A stretch of DNA of 64,000 bases, from the NCBI GenBank assembly GCA_963725085.1, contig CAVRXM010000001.1, forward strand, positions 496,001-560,000, written 5' to 3'. The notes under the pieces were generated by a model, which was not told the origin of the DNA, did not search any database, and saw nothing but the letters and a program-made list of their open reading frames with translations. The stretch comes from VRUE01 sp963725085. GTDB lineage: Bacteria; Actinomycetota; Thermoleophilia; Solirubrobacterales; 70-9. Positions within the stretch are counted from its first letter, which is position 1. Each line of letters begins with the position of its first letter. Of this stretch, positions 47,977 through 58,533 are shown piece by piece. The position numbers were made by a program, and so were the translations under genes.

Positions 47977-49341
47977 GTGAGGCTCGTCCTGGGAATCGTC
48001 CTATGCTGCCTGACCCTGCTCGCCGGACCGGGCTTGGCGCAGGCTGCCCAGCGCTACGCGGCGCCGGGCGCGACCGGGGTCACCTGCAAACAGAGCGAAC
48101 CCTGTTCGCTCGAAGACGCGATCAACGGCGCCTCGGCCGAACGACGAGGTGATCGTCACCGCCGGCGAATACGCGGTGACCGGGGCCCCGATCAACGTCG
48201 TCGGGGGCGAGGACATTCACGGCGACTACGCGGGGCCGATGCCGAGGATCGTCGCCGAGCTCGAGGCGCTGCCGGCGATCAACCTCAGCGTCGCCGGCGA
48301 CACTCTCAGCTACCTCGAGATCAGGAACGAGGGGACGGAGGCCGTCGGCGTCCGCTGCTTCGAAGGAACCCGGCTGGAACGGATTCGCGCCAGCGGGGTC
48401 GGCGAAGGGGCGGCCGGCGCGAACGTGTTCCAGGGCTGCGCCGTCAGGGACAGTCTCTTCCTGGCGCAGGGGACGAACTCGCTCGCGCTGGAGTCGCTCG
48501 GGATCAAACCGGGAGAAACCGGGGCGGTCGTGCGCAACGTCACCGCAGTCGCGACCGGCACGGACTCGGCCGGGATCCAGTCCCGCTATAACGAATCGAG
48601 CCCCGGCTCGCACACCCTGACCCTGACCAACTCGATTGCCCAGGGCGCCTCGGACCTGCGTACCGAAGACGGCAACGGCCCCGGTCGAATCGTCGTCTCC
48701 AACTCGAACTTCGACGTTGTCAAAGAGGAGACCGTCGGCGCCGTCACCGGCTCGGCGAATCAGACCGCGCCGCCGCTGTTCCTCGGCCCCGGCGACTACC
48801 GCGAGGCGCCGGGGTCGCCGACGATCGACGCCGGCTCGAGCGAGGGGATCGGGCCGCTCGACCTCGCCGGCAATCCGAGGCTGCTCGGAGCGGCCCCCGA
48901 CATCGGCGCCTTCGAGTTCGTCCCGCCCCCGGCATCACGGGGACGCTGACCTCGCTCTGCCTTGTCGCCGAAATCGTTCCGGCCCCGGGTCGGCGGTGGC
49001 GCAATCGCCAGCAAGACGAAGAAACCGAAGGGGGGCGGTGGGACAACAGTCCGCTACGGCCTGACCGGCGCGGCGACAGTCGGGTTCACGGTCGAGCGGA
49101 GGCTCCCGGGCCGAAGGGTCGGCGGAAAGTGCCGCAAGCAGACGGCGGCCAACCGCGGCGAAGAAGTGCGCCCGGTTCAGGGCCCTCGAAGGGGGCTTCT
49201 CGCACCAGGGATCGTCGGGCGCGAACAGCATTCAGGTTCTCCGGCCGGGTCGGGGGCAGGGCGCTGAAGCCGGGCCGGTACCGGCTGGCCGCACGCGCGG
49301 GGGACTCGATCAAGCGGGCGGGGTTCACGATCACGGGCTGA
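47977..49341 (+). CDS. Secreted right-handed beta-helix protein, several frame breaks
   Basis: About 455 residues from GTG 47977. Signal peptide MRLVLGIVLCCLTLLAGPGL. The beta-helix part has the parallel-helix spacing of short strands (LSVAGDTLSYLEIRNEGTEA, GAVVRNVTAVATGTD, SHTLTLTNSIAQGASDLRTE), ending in APDIGAFEF, the usual cap. A C-terminal beta-domain follows: LSPKSFRPRVGGGAIASK, VGFTVERRLPGRRVGGKCRK, FRFSGRVGGRALKPGRYRLA. Frames change near 48135, 48935, 48960, 49163 and 49230. The stop overlaps the next ATG (TGATG). Possibly a polysaccharide-binding or -cleaving surface protein; no catalytic site is obvious. Confidence 0.75.
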
Positions 49342-51164
49342 TGCGCCGGCTCGCCGCATCCCTCTTCTTCGCGGGCCTTCTGCTCTCAGCTCTGCTTCCC
49401 AGACACGCGGGCGCCACCGTCTACTGCGTCGCCGAACCGTCCTGCCCGCAGGGTGGCATCGGCGCGGTAACGCTGAAAACGGCGGTGCTGGCGGCGAATG
49501 AAGACGTGGCGCCCGACACGGTGCGGGTCGGGCCGGGCGAACTCATCAGCGAATCGGTCTCCGCCGTGAACGAGGTCGACATCGTCGGAGCCGGCCGCGA
49601 TGCGACCAGGATCGTCGCCGATCCGACGGTGACCGATCTGGTCTCGCTCCAGGGCCCGGGAGGCTCCTCGGTCTCGAACCTCGAACTACGACTGACCAAG
49701 ACCAATGCGAACGCGCTGCGGCTCGGCAATGGCGCCGACGCAAGCGACCTCTCGATCCGCGCCGACGACGCGCTGACAAGCATGACGGGGATAGTCGCCG
49801 AAGACCCGGGCACCGAAGCAAGCGGGCTCGACATTCGCCTTGGCCCCGACCTGCAGAGCGAGGCGATAGTCGCGACCGATCAGGGGATCTTCACCGACTC
49901 CTTCGTCCAGGCCGGCATCGGGATCGGCTCTACCGGCGAACCGACAATCGCGAGGCGCATGCAGATCAGGGCGGGAAACGGGATCTCGGCGGTAGGGGGA
50001 ATAGTCACGATCAGGGACTCGGTGGTGGAACCCGATCCGGAGAGCCCGGTCTTTTCGGGTGTCACCGCCAACTCGAGCAACGGCGCGCCCGAGACCCCGG
50101 GCATCATCGTTGCCGTCAATGTGACGATCGTCGGCAACCGGGAGCCCAACTCGGTCGGCGCTGTTGTCAAGGGCAACACGGGAGACGCGGCGGTCAACCT
50201 GCTCAACTCGATCGTCGCCGATGTGGGGTTCTCGCTATTGCGGAATGAGGAACCGGGCGACGACACCGACCTCACCCTGCGTTACACGAGTTACGACGCT
50301 TCAAAAGCGTCGCTCGGCGGGTTCGGTTCGGGGTCGGACATCTTCCAGAACAACCTCGCCAACGCGCCCGACAGCGGCTTCCTCGACGCCGGCGCGAGCG
50401 ACTACCGGCTGCGGCCGGACTCGGTGCTGCTCGATGCGGGCAGCCCGGTGCCGCCGACCAGCGAAACCGACTTCCGCGGGCTGGCACGAGTCCGCGATGG
50501 CAACGCCGACGGCAGCAGCATCGCCGACATCGGCGCCTACGAGTACCAGCGGCTGCCACCGAGCCCGGCATTCGAGTTTGCCCCGCCGGCGCCGCTGTTC
50601 GGCGACCTCGTCTCCTTCGACGGGTCCAAGACCAGCGACGTCGACGGCGACCCGCTCAGCCTCGCCTGGAGCCTCGGCGACGGGGCATACGCGGCCGGCG
50701 CCTCGACATCGCGCCTCTACGCGCTCCCGGGCACCTACCAGGCGGCGCTGACCGCGACCGACATCACCGGCCTCAGCGCTGCCGTCACCCACCCGGTCAG
50801 CGTCGGCCTGCGGAAGGGGCCCTGCGCCAACCGGCGCAAGGGGACCAAGGGGGCCGACCGGGTCGTGGGGTTCACCGCCGGGGATCGCATCGAAGGGCTC
50901 GGCGGCGGCGACCGGTTGAGCGGTGGGAAAGGCGACGACTGCCTGTTCGGCAACGGCGGCGGCGACCGGCTCAAGGGCGGCCCCGGCCGGGACCAGCTGA
51001 AGGGCGGCGGCGGCGGCGATCGCCTCGACGTGCGGGGCGGGGGGCGCGACCGCGCCGACTGCGGCTCCGGGAAGAAGGATCGCGTCCGCGCCGACCGCCG
51101 CGACCGACTGCGCAACTGCGAGCGGGTCGAAACCGGGAGCGGGTCGAAACCTCAGAACTCGTAG
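49341..51164 (+). CDS. Secreted beta-helix protein with PKD domain and RTX-like calcium-binding repeats
   Basis: 607 residues, intact, from ATG 49341. Signal peptide LAASLFFAGLLLSALLPRHA; beta-helix region to about 410 (VNEVDIVGAGRDATRIVADP; ending IADIGAYEYQ). A PKD domain follows (about 420-490: FDGSKTSDVDGDPLSLAWSL, then LPGTYQAALTATD). The C-terminus carries glycine/aspartate RTX-like repeats (GADRVVGFTAGDRIEGLGGG, GGKGDDCLFGNGGGDRLKGG), ending in DRLRNCERVE, the cap seen in this lineage's RTX proteins. Calcium would stabilise it outside the cell. Its last 13 bases overlap the convergent ddl gene. Confidence 0.85.
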   Translation: MRRLAASLFFAGLLLSALLPRHAGATVYCVAEPSCPQGGIGAVTLKTAVLAANEDVAPDTVRVGPGELISESVSAVNEVDIVGAGRDATRIVADPTVTDLVSLQGPGGSSVSNLELRLTKTNANALRLGNGADASDLSIRADDALTSMTGIVAEDPGTEASGLDIRLGPDLQSEAIVATDQGIFTDSFVQAGIGIGSTGEPTIARRMQIRAGNGISAVGGIVTIRDSVVEPDPESPVFSGVTANSSNGAPETPGIIVAVNVTIVGNREPNSVGAVVKGNTGDAAVNLLNSIVADVGFSLLRNEEPGDDTDLTLRYTSYDASKASLGGFGSGSDIFQNNLANAPDSGFLDAGASDYRLRPDSVLLDAGSPVPPTSETDFRGLARVRDGNADGSSIADIGAYEYQRLPPSPAFEFAPPAPLFGDLVSFDGSKTSDVDGDPLSLAWSLGDGAYAAGASTSRLYALPGTYQAALTATDITGLSAAVTHPVSVGLRKGPCANRRKGTKGADRVVGFTAGDRIEGLGGGDRLSGGKGDDCLFGNGGGDRLKGGPGRDQLKGGGGGDRLDVRGGGRDRADCGSGKKDRVRADRRDRLRNCERVETGSGSKPQNS

Positions 51165-52117
51165 GAGCGCGCCCGCTCGTAGCGCTCGATCGCGAGCTCG
51201 ACCAGCCGCTCGCAGAGGGCCGGGTAGGCGAGCCCGGCGGCCTCCCAGAGCTTCGCGTAGACGCTGGTCTCGGTGAAGCCGGGCATCGTGTTGACCTCGT
51301 TGACGAGGACCGTGCCGTCGGGCTCGACGAAGAAGTCGCAGCGGGCGAGGCCGGAGCAGCCGCCGATCCTGAACGCCTCGATCGCGAGCTCGCGCAGCTC
51401 CTGCCGGCGCTCGGCGGGGATCTCGGCCGGGACGACGAGCTCCATCCCCCCCTCGCCGTACTTGCGCTCGTAGTCGTACCAGTCGCCGTGCACCTCGAGC
51501 TCGCCGGGGGGCGATGCCTCGACCTCCTCGTTGCCGAGCAGCGAGCACTCGACCTCGCGGCCGGCGGCCGAGGCCTCGACGATCACCCTCGGGTCGTGGC
51601 GGCGGGCCTGGGCGACGGCGGCGTCGAGCGCGTCGAGCGTCTCGACCCGGCTGATCCCGACGCTTGAGCCGAGCCGCGAGGGCTTGACCCAGAGCGGCAG
51701 GCCAAGCTCCGAGCAGCGCTCGCGCCAGCCCTCCTCACCGACGGCGACGAACTCGACCTGGGGCAGGCCGCGGTCGGCGAAGAGGCGCTTCAGCGTCAGC
51801 TTGTCCATGCAGATCGCCGAGGAGAGGACGTCGGAGCCGACGTAGGCGATGTCGAGCCACTCGAGCAGGCCCTGGACGCTGCCGTCCTCGCCGAACGGCC
51901 CGTGCAGCGCCGGGAATGCGACCTCGGCTCCGAGCAGGCCGGCGGCGGGGGCAAGCTGGACCGGCTCGCCCTCGCAGGTCCAGGAGCCGTCGCGGGCGAT
52001 CGTCACCCGCAGCGCATCGTGACCCGCCGCCTCGAGACCGTTCGCCACAGCCTCACCGGACCGGAGCGAGACCTCGTGCTCGGAGGAGCGGCCGCCGGAG
52101 AGGACCGCGACCCTCAT
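51152..52117 (-). CDS. ddl: D-alanine--D-alanine ligase
   Basis: 321 residues, intact, from ATG 52117, overlapping the pknB stop as ATGA. ATP-grasp enzyme joining two D-alanines for peptidoglycan. MRVAVLSGGRSSEHEVSLRS is the signature N-terminus; ALHGPFGEDGSVQGLLEWL and YVGSDVLSSAICMDKLTLK follow. PLWVKPSRLGSSVGISRVET binds ATP; ARCDFFVEPDGTVLVNEVNT contains the metal ligands and NTMPGFTETSVY the substrate site. Its coupling to pknB places dipeptide supply in the same transcript as kinase, transpeptidase and RodA. Confidence 0.95.
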   Translation of the reverse strand: MRVAVLSGGRSSEHEVSLRSGEAVANGLEAAGHDALRVTIARDGSWTCEGEPVQLAPAAGLLGAEVAFPALHGPFGEDGSVQGLLEWLDIAYVGSDVLSSAICMDKLTLKRLFADRGLPQVEFVAVGEEGWRERCSELGLPLWVKPSRLGSSVGISRVETLDALDAAVAQARRHDPRVIVEASAAGREVECSLLGNEEVEASPPGELEVHGDWYDYERKYGEGGMELVVPAEIPAERRQELRELAIEAFRIGGCSGLARCDFFVEPDGTVLVNEVNTMPGFTETSVYAKLWEAAGLAYPALCERLVELAIERYERARSYEF

Positions 52118-53986
52118 TCTTCGCCTTCTTCGACTTCCGGTTCGGAGCCGCCGACCGCCTGCTTGCCGACGACAATCGTCACCGAGGAGGCCGGGGCGAC
52201 TTCCGATCCGGGGGGCGGGAACTGATCGGTCACGCGGCCGACCTGCGAGGGGACTTCTGTCTGCTGTTCCTGCACGGTCGGTTCGAGCCCGGCTTCGCGC
52301 AGCGCTTCGACCGCTTCCCGCCGTTCCTTGCCGATCACGTTCGGGACCTTCGATTTCTTTTCGCCCTTCGAGACGGCGATCGCGACGCCCGACCCGCGCG
52401 GCAGTTCGGACCCCGCGCTCGGCGCCTGCTTGATCACCTCGCCGGCCGGCTTCGCGCTCTCCTCTTCGGTGACGCTCGGCACCAGGCCGCGGCCGCGGAT
52501 CTGCTGGACGGCGAGGCTGCGGGTGGTCCCGACCAGGACCGGCACCTTCGAGAGCTTCGGGCCCTTCGAGACGGTCAGCGTCACCACCGAGCCCCGGGTC
52601 GCGGTCGTCCCCCCGCGCGGGTCGGACTTGATCACCAGCCCCGATTCGACGCCTTCGGAGTTGACTTCGGTGAGCTGCGGTTCGAAGCCGGCGCTTTCGA
52701 CGGCGCTTTCGGCATCTTCGGTCGAGAGGCCGGCGGTGCTCGGCACCGAGCCGCTCCCCGGCCCGGTGCTGACGGTGAGGACCACTTCCGGCTTCGAGCA
52801 GAAGAACCCGAGGAAGGCGCAATCGAGCGAGGCGTCGCCGGGGAGCGGTTCCTGCTCGAGGACCGTCCCTTCGGCCGCTTCGTTGCGGACATCGCGGCGG
52901 TCGCCGATCTTGAAGCCCTGGGCTTCGAGCCGCTGTTCCGCCACCTGGCGCGAGTTGCCGGTCACGTCGGGGACGTTGGTCGTCGAGTCGCGTGTCAGCA
53001 GCAGCCCGACCAGGAGGCCGATCAGGATCGCCGCGATGACGGCGACGATGATCCAGCGGCGGCGGGTCCTTCTCCTCGTCCTCACGCTCCTCGTCGGGCT
53101 CGGTCGCCGACGCGACCACCGGCGGCAGCGGCGCGAAGGCCGCGGTGCCGGCCCCCTGGGCGGCCGGGTCGCGGAGCGCGGCGTCGAGCGCGGCGATGAA
53201 CGCCTCGGCGCTCTGGAAGCGCTGACCGGGGTCCTTCTCCAACGCCCTCATCACGACGGCGTCGAGCGCCGGCGAGACCTGCGGGTTGATCGAGCTCGGG
53301 CGCTGGGGCGCCTGCGAGACCTGTTTCATCGCGATCGCGACGGCGGAGTCGGCCTCGAAAGGGACCCGGCCCGTGAGCGCCTCGTAGAGGATCACGCCGA
53401 CCGAGTAGAGGTCGGAGACCGCGGTCACGTCCAGCCCCTGCGCCTGCTCGGGCGAGAGGTAATGCGGGGTCCCCATCACCGACCCGGTCTGGGTGATTTC
53501 CGAGGCGCCGGCACGGGCGATCCCGAAGTCGGTGACGGTCGCCTTGCCCGCGGCGTCGACGATCACGTTCTGGGGCTTGAGGTCGCGGTGGACGATCCCG
53601 TGGCGGTGGGCGAAGCCGGCCGCCTCGAGCACCTGGCGGATCAGGAGGACGGCGTGTTCGGGACTGAGGCCGGCGTCGATCAGCTCCTTCAGCGAGTGTC
53701 CTTCGAGGAACTGCATCGCGATGTAGTAGGTGCCTTCGACCTCGCCGCGGTCATAGACGGCGACGATGTTCGGGTGCTGGAGGGCGGCGGCCGCCTCGGC
53801 CTCGCGCCTGAACCGCTCGACGAATTCGCGGTCCTGGGCGAACCGTCGGTGCAGCACCTTCAGCGCGACCCGGCGCTGGAGGTGGGTGTCCTCGGCCAGC
53901 CAGACGTCGGCCATCCCGCCGGAGCCGATCCGCTGCAACAGCCGGTAGCGCGAGTCGAGGATGCCCCCCTCGCCGATCTCAGCCAA
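52114..53986 (-). CDS. pknB: PASTA-domain Ser/Thr protein kinase PknB, frameshifted
   Basis: About 624 residues from TTG 53986, which has a GGGAG site 6 nt upstream. Kinase domain (10-270): IGSGGMADVWLAEDTHLQRR, VALKVL, HRDLKPQNVI, TDFGIARAG, HYLSPEQAQG. The frame changes near 53065, just before the single helix (WIIVAVIAAILIGLLVGLLL). Four outside PASTA domains follow (TNVPDVTGNSRQVAEQRLEA; SVPSTAGLSTEDAE; KVPVLVGTTRSLAVQQIRG; KVPNVIGKERREAVEALREA). The first holds an extra CAFLGFFC segment with two cysteines, unusual for PASTA. Senses muropeptides or lipid II and controls growth and division. The Mtb-type pknA is not between it and pbpA. Confidence 0.92.
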
Positions 53987-54013
53987 TCGTCGCTCCCTTG
54001 GTCGCCATCGTCG

Positions 54014-55472
54014 CTATTCCTCGCTCAGAAGGGTTTCCGCGACTTCGCGGAAGATCGGCGCCGCGACGTCGCCGCCGAACGCGCTGGTGCACTCGATCGA
54101 GACCGAGATCGCGATCTTCGGTTCATTCGCAGGGGCGAAGCCTATGAACCAGGCCTGATTGAGGTCGCCGCCGCCGCAGGTTTCGTTGAACGGGGTTTCC
54201 GCGGTGCCGGTCTTGCCGGCGACCGGAACCCCCGGTATCGCCGCGTTGGTTCCGGTCCCTTCGTTGACGACGCCTTCCATCGCGGTCGTCAGCTCGGCCG
54301 CGGTCTGCTCCGACATCGGCTGGCTGTACTGGGAGGGGTCGAGGCGCTTTGTGACGCGGCCGTCGGGGTCGACGACCCGGCTCCAGATCTGGGGCTTCAT
54401 CTGGTGGCCCCCGTTCGCCACCGCAGCAGCGACCTCGGCCATCTGCAGCGGCGTCACCGCCAGCCGCTCCTGGCCGATCGCGACCCGGGCGATGTCGACG
54501 GGGTCGCCCCGCCCGAGCAGTTCGCGGGTTTCGGTATCGAAGACCCCACTCGACGAAAGCTGTTCCGAGGGGAGGTCGATCGGCGGCTTCGTCCCGAAGC
54601 CGAACGCTTCCATGTATTCGAACAGGGTTTCCTGGCCGACCTTTTCGCCGAGCTGGGCGAACCAGGTGTTGACCGAGTTGGTCAGCGCCGTGTCGAGAGT
54701 GATCGAGCCCCAGTCCTGGTTGAAGTCGTTGGCGAGGGGCTGCCCCTGGACCTCGAGGGTGCCGGGGGCGTTGATCGCCGTTTCGGGGGTGATCGCGCCG
54801 CTGTCGAGGCCGGCGGCGGCGGTCACCACCTTGAAGGTCGAGCCAGGCGGGTACTGGCCCTGGGTCGCGCGGTTGAAGAGCGGCGAGGTCGGGTCCTGGT
54901 TGAGCTCTTCGAGATGTTCTGGGACGAGGTTCGGGTCGTACGGCGGGTTCGATGCCAGCCACCTTGACCCGGCCGGTCGAGGGTTCGATCGCCACCACCC
55001 CGCCGAACCCGACCGCCTGCAGCCCGGCCAGCGCGACACGCTGCGCTTCGGGGTCGAGGTTGGTGACGACGTCGTTGCCTTCCTGCGGCTTGCCGGACAG
55101 CTCGTCGAGGATCGAGCCGAATTCCGATTCTTCGCCGATCAGCTGGTCGTTGTGGAACTGCTCGAACTCGGTGTCGCCCTGGCGGACGAAGCTGTACCCG
55201 ATCGGGTGCCCGAACAGCCCGCCTTCGGGATAGCGCCGGACGTAGCGGCGGGCGTCGCCGCGGCCCTTCGGGATCGAGCGGGCGAGGACGGTCCCGTCGT
55301 CGGCGAGGATCCTGCCGCGGCGGATCTGCTGCTGCTCGAGCAGCGGCCGCTTGTTGGCGTCCTTTTCCTTCAGCGCCTTCGCGTCGAAGACCGACCAGTA
55401 GGACGTGAACCCGACCAGCACCACGAACAGGGCGACGAGGAACGCGAACAGCTTGACGATCTGGCGGTTCAC
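54014..55472 (-). CDS. pbpA: Peptidoglycan transpeptidase PBPA (class B PBP), frameshifted
   Basis: About 486 residues from GTG 55472, overlapping the rodA stop as GTGA. One N-terminal helix (LFAFLVALFVVLVGFTSYWS). The N-terminal PBP part includes RRGRILADDGTVLARS. After a break near 54955 the transpeptidase follows: PPGSTFKVVTAAAGLD (SxxK), NSVNTWFAQLGEKVG (SxN), and VAGKTGTAETPFNE (KTG). Cross-links new wall outside the membrane. It pairs with the SEDS glycosyltransferase encoded just upstream, and is a known substrate of PknB in mycobacteria. It is 27 bp from pknB. Confidence 0.92.
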
Positions 55473-56788
55473 GATCTCGCCTCACGCCGGGCGCGGTCGG
55501 AGATCAGCAGCAGCAGCGCAAGGAGGACGAAATTGGCGACTATCGAGCTGCCGCCGTAGCTGACGAAGGGCAGGGTGACGCCGGTCAGCGGGATCACCCG
55601 CGTCACCCCGCCGATGATCACGAACGCCTGGATCGCGAAGACCGCGGTCAGGCCGGTCGCGAGCAGCTTCGAGAACCCGTCGTCGGCGAGCAGCGCGATC
55701 TTGAACCCGCGGGCCGTGAACAACAGGTAGGCGAGGATCAGCGCGCAGGCGCCGAACAGGCCGACCTCGTTGACGATCAGCGAGTAGATCGTGTCGGTCT
55801 GGGCCGCGGGCAGCAGCGCGTTGTTCGTCCCCGGGATCGTGATCAGCCCCTGGCCGAAGCCTTTGCCGAACAGGCCGCCGTCGGCCTGGGCGAAGATCGA
55901 CTGCAGGATCTGGTAGCCGTCGCCGCCCGGGTCGTACCTGCCGGTCAGGGGGTCGTGGTAGGGGTCGAGCCAGATGTCGACCCGGTCGTGGACGTGGGTG
56001 ACGTGGGATGCGAAGAACCAGGCGCCGACGATGAACAACGCCATCCCGATCACGACGAACGAGAAGCGCCCGGTCGCGACGTAGAGCAGGGCCAGGAACG
56101 CGGCGAAGAACATCAGCGAGCTGCCGAGGTCGCGGATGAAGACGAGCATGAACATCGAGGCGCCCCAGACGACCAGCAGCGGGCCGAGGTGCTTGAGCGG
56201 CGGCAGGGTGACCCCGAGGACGCGGCGGGCGCCGACGATCATCACCTCGCGGTTCTCCCGCAGATAGCTGGCGAGGAAGACGACGATCGCGATCTTCGAG
56301 AACTCGGCCGGCTGGAAGGCGAGCGGGCCGATGTCGACTCCCAGGTAGGCGCCGTTGACCTGGGCGCCGATCCCCGGCAACCGCGGCGCGAGCAACAGCA
56401 GCAGGCCGATCGCGGCGATCGTGTAGCGGTAGCGCTCGAGCACGTCGTAGTCGCGCAGGAAGTGGATCGTCAGCGCGAACAGCACCAGGCCGAGGACGAA
56501 CCAGTTGGCCTGGTCGCGGGCCAGACCGTCGTCGATCCGGTAGATCATCACCAGGCCGAACGCCGTCAGCAGCGCGGCGAGCGGAAACAGGTAGGGGTCC
56601 GCGTCGGGCAGCCGTAGGCGCAGATAGATGTGGGTGGCGAGGCAGACGGCGAAGAAGTAGGCGCCGTAGACCAGGCTGAGGTTGCCGAGTTTGGAATTGT
56701 CCTGGGCGAAGACGGCGGTGAAGCCGGCGGTGAGCAGGAGGGCTACGGGGACAAGGGCGAGGAGCTCCCGATTGCGAGCAGAGATCAC
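55469..56788 (-). CDS. rodA: SEDS peptidoglycan glycosyltransferase RodA/FtsW
   Basis: 439 residues, intact, from GTG 56788 (GTGA overlap with the phosphatase). About 10-12 helices. The SEDS signature includes QPAEFSKIAIVVFLASYLRE (about 190), RDLGSSLMFFAAFLALLYVA, GYQILQSIFAQADGGLFGKG and TLPFVSYGGSSIVANFVLLA at the C-terminus. Polymerises lipid II into glycan strands. Gene order and overlaps fit a RodA-PBPA pair. Confidence 0.92.
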   Translation of the reverse strand: MISARNRELLALVPVALLLTAGFTAVFAQDNSKLGNLSLVYGAYFFAVCLATHIYLRLRLPDADPYLFPLAALLTAFGLVMIYRIDDGLARDQANWFVLGLVLFALTIHFLRDYDVLERYRYTIAAIGLLLLLAPRLPGIGAQVNGAYLGVDIGPLAFQPAEFSKIAIVVFLASYLRENREVMIVGARRVLGVTLPPLKHLGPLLVVWGASMFMLVFIRDLGSSLMFFAAFLALLYVATGRFSFVVIGMALFIVGAWFFASHVTHVHDRVDIWLDPYHDPLTGRYDPGGDGYQILQSIFAQADGGLFGKGFGQGLITIPGTNNALLPAAQTDTIYSLIVNEVGLFGACALILAYLLFTARGFKIALLADDGFSKLLATGLTAVFAIQAFVIIGGVTRVIPLTGVTLPFVSYGGSSIVANFVLLALLLLISDRARREARS

Positions 56789-58038
56789 TTCCCGCCTTGC
56801 CCCTTTTCCTGCTTCGGCGGCTTCTGCGGCTGCGGTCGCGGGGCCGCGACTTGCTTCGGCCACTGCGAGGCTTCGATGTCTTCGATCAGCGAGACCGCGT
56901 CTTCGCGCGAGCGGAGGTCGTGGCCGGTGACCGATTCGCGGCGGCGGCTGGGCAGGGCGTCGGTCTGGACCGGCGAGGAGTAGCGCTCGCCGTAGAGCTT
57001 GATCCCGAAGGGGAGTTCGTAGGGCAGGCCGCGGTAGAGGGCGACCCGACCGCCGGCGTCGGTGCCGAGGAACCAGACCTGGCGCAGCCCGTACCAAGCG
57101 CCGAACGCGATCACGCCGAGGACCGCGACCAGCGCAAGAGCCTTCGCCCCGGTCCGCAACCGCCTTCGGCCCGGCCTGGCCGTCAGCTTCTCGCGGCGCT
57201 CGCGCGCGGCGGCGGCGGCGGCACGGCGACGGACCTCGGTCGCGGTCAGGCCGGCCTCCTCGGCGCTTGGCCCGACCAGCGTCGCGCCCTCGGGCTGGCG
57301 CTGCGGCGCGGCCGCGTCCTCGAGCCGGAACGCGAGAGCGGTGATGTTGTCGCGGCCGCCGGCGCGGTTGGCGTCGTCGACCAGGGCCGCGACCGCCTCC
57401 TTCATCGAGGAGGCGCCGGCGAGAACGAGGGCGATCCGCTCCTCATCGACCATCGTCGTCAGCCCGTCGGAGCAGAGCAGGAAGACGTCACCGGGGGCGG
57501 CCGAGACGGTCTGGATGTCGACCTCGACATCGGCCTCGGGGCCCAGCGCCCGGGTGATGATCGAGCGCTGGGGGTGGTCCTCCGCCTGGGCATCTGTGAT
57601 CTGGCCCTTGCGGCGCATCTCCTCGACCAGCGAGTGGTCGCGGGTCAGGCGCTCGACCTTCCCCCCGCGCAGGCGGTAGGCGCGACTGTCGCCGACGTGG
57701 CCGATGCAGACCTCCTCGTTGGCCGCGTCGACGACCGCCGCCGTGATCGTCGTCCCCATCCCCGCCAGCGACGGGTTCTCGTGAGCGAGATGATGGATCT
57801 CGCGGTTCGCCGCCTCGATCGTCTCGCGCAGGAACTGCTCGGGCGCGCCGCCGGGGAGATCGCGGTCGAAGGCGTCGGCCGCGGCGCGCGACGCCACCTC
57901 CCCGGCCTGGGCGCCGCCCATCCCGTCGGCGACGACGAAGATCGGGGCGCGAACGAAGAACGAGTCCTCGTTGGCGCTCCGCTGGCGGCCGGTGTCGGTG
58001 CGGAAGGCCTGGTCGTCGACCCGTAGCACCGGCCTCAC
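56785..58038 (-). CDS. pstP: PP2C-type Ser/Thr protein phosphatase PstP
   Basis: 417 residues, intact, from GTG 58038 (GTGA overlap with fhaB). The catalytic domain (about 1-240) has RSANEDSFFV, PIFVVADGMGGAQAGEVASR (metal site DGMGG), CIGHVGDSRAYRLRGGKVER, DVFLLCSDGLTTMVDEERIA and NRAGGRDNITALAFRL. A linker, one helix (ALALVAVLGVIAFGAWYGLR, about 310-330) and an outside segment of about 85 residues ending in a proline/lysine-rich tail follow. Removes phosphates placed by PknB and the neighbouring kinase. Confidence 0.93.
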   Translation of the reverse strand: MRPVLRVDDQAFRTDTGRQRSANEDSFFVRAPIFVVADGMGGAQAGEVASRAAADAFDRDLPGGAPEQFLRETIEAANREIHHLAHENPSLAGMGTTITAAVVDAANEEVCIGHVGDSRAYRLRGGKVERLTRDHSLVEEMRRKGQITDAQAEDHPQRSIITRALGPEADVEVDIQTVSAAPGDVFLLCSDGLTTMVDEERIALVLAGASSMKEAVAALVDDANRAGGRDNITALAFRLEDAAAPQRQPEGATLVGPSAEEAGLTATEVRRRAAAAAARERREKLTARPGRRRLRTGAKALALVAVLGVIAFGAWYGLRQVWFLGTDAGGRVALYRGLPYELPFGIKLYGERYSSPVQTDALPSRRRESVTGHDLRSREDAVSLIEDIEASQWPKQVAAPRPQPQKPPKQEKGQGGK

Positions 58039-58505
58039 CCTTCCTCGAACCTGAACGAGGTGTCGCCGATCCTGACGACGTCGCCGTCGATCAACTGGGC
58101 CTCGCCCTTGAGGCCGGCGTCGTTCAGCAGCGTCCCGTTGGTCGAGTTCATGTCTTCGATGTATGTGCGGCCGTCACGGCTGAAGATCCTGGCGTGGACG
58201 CCGGAGGCGTAGCGATCATCGATTGTCACGTCGGCTTCGCCCGAGCGCCCGATCGAGAGGCCGCCGAAGAGGTCGAACCTCTCGCCCGGGTCGAGGCCGC
58301 CGCCGCGCTCGGCGATCAGCCACGCCTCGGATCCCTCACGGGGGGCGTCGAAGGCCGGCGCCGGGTGGAACCCGGTCGCATCGGGCGCGGGCGCGACCGT
58401 GCCCCGCAGGTCCTTCAGCGCGCTGCGGGCGATCCAGAGCAGGAACAGGTAGAGGACGGCCAGGAAGCCGAACTTGAGGGCGACGGAGATCGGTTCGTAG
58501 TCCAT
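58035..58505 (-). CDS. fhaB: FHA-domain membrane protein FhaB (FipA)
   Basis: 156 residues, intact, from ATG 58505. One N-terminal helix (VALKFGFLAVLYLFLLWIAR) then a cytoplasmic FHA domain (about 80-155): FGGLSIGRSGEADVTIDDRY, SGVHARIFSRDGRTYIED, NSTNGTLLND. The GR, SxxH and NxTNG residues that read phosphothreonine are all present. Links phosphorylated kinases or wall proteins to the membrane complex. GTGA overlap with pstP. Confidence 0.93.
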   Translation of the reverse strand: MDYEPISVALKFGFLAVLYLFLLWIARSALKDLRGTVAPAPDATGFHPAPAFDAPREGSEAWLIAERGGGLDPGERFDLFGGLSIGRSGEADVTIDDRYASGVHARIFSRDGRTYIEDMNSTNGTLLNDAGLKGEAQLIDGDVVRIGDTSFRFEEG

Positions 58506-58533
58506 CTAATGGCTCGCACCTAGCGGGCTCACC

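Noticed and set aside
50820..51120. Direct repeats resembling a CRISPR or satellite array
   Set aside because: The repetition comes from codons for glycine/aspartate RTX-like repeats in an intact reading frame; spacing is irregular and there are no constant repeats with unique spacers.
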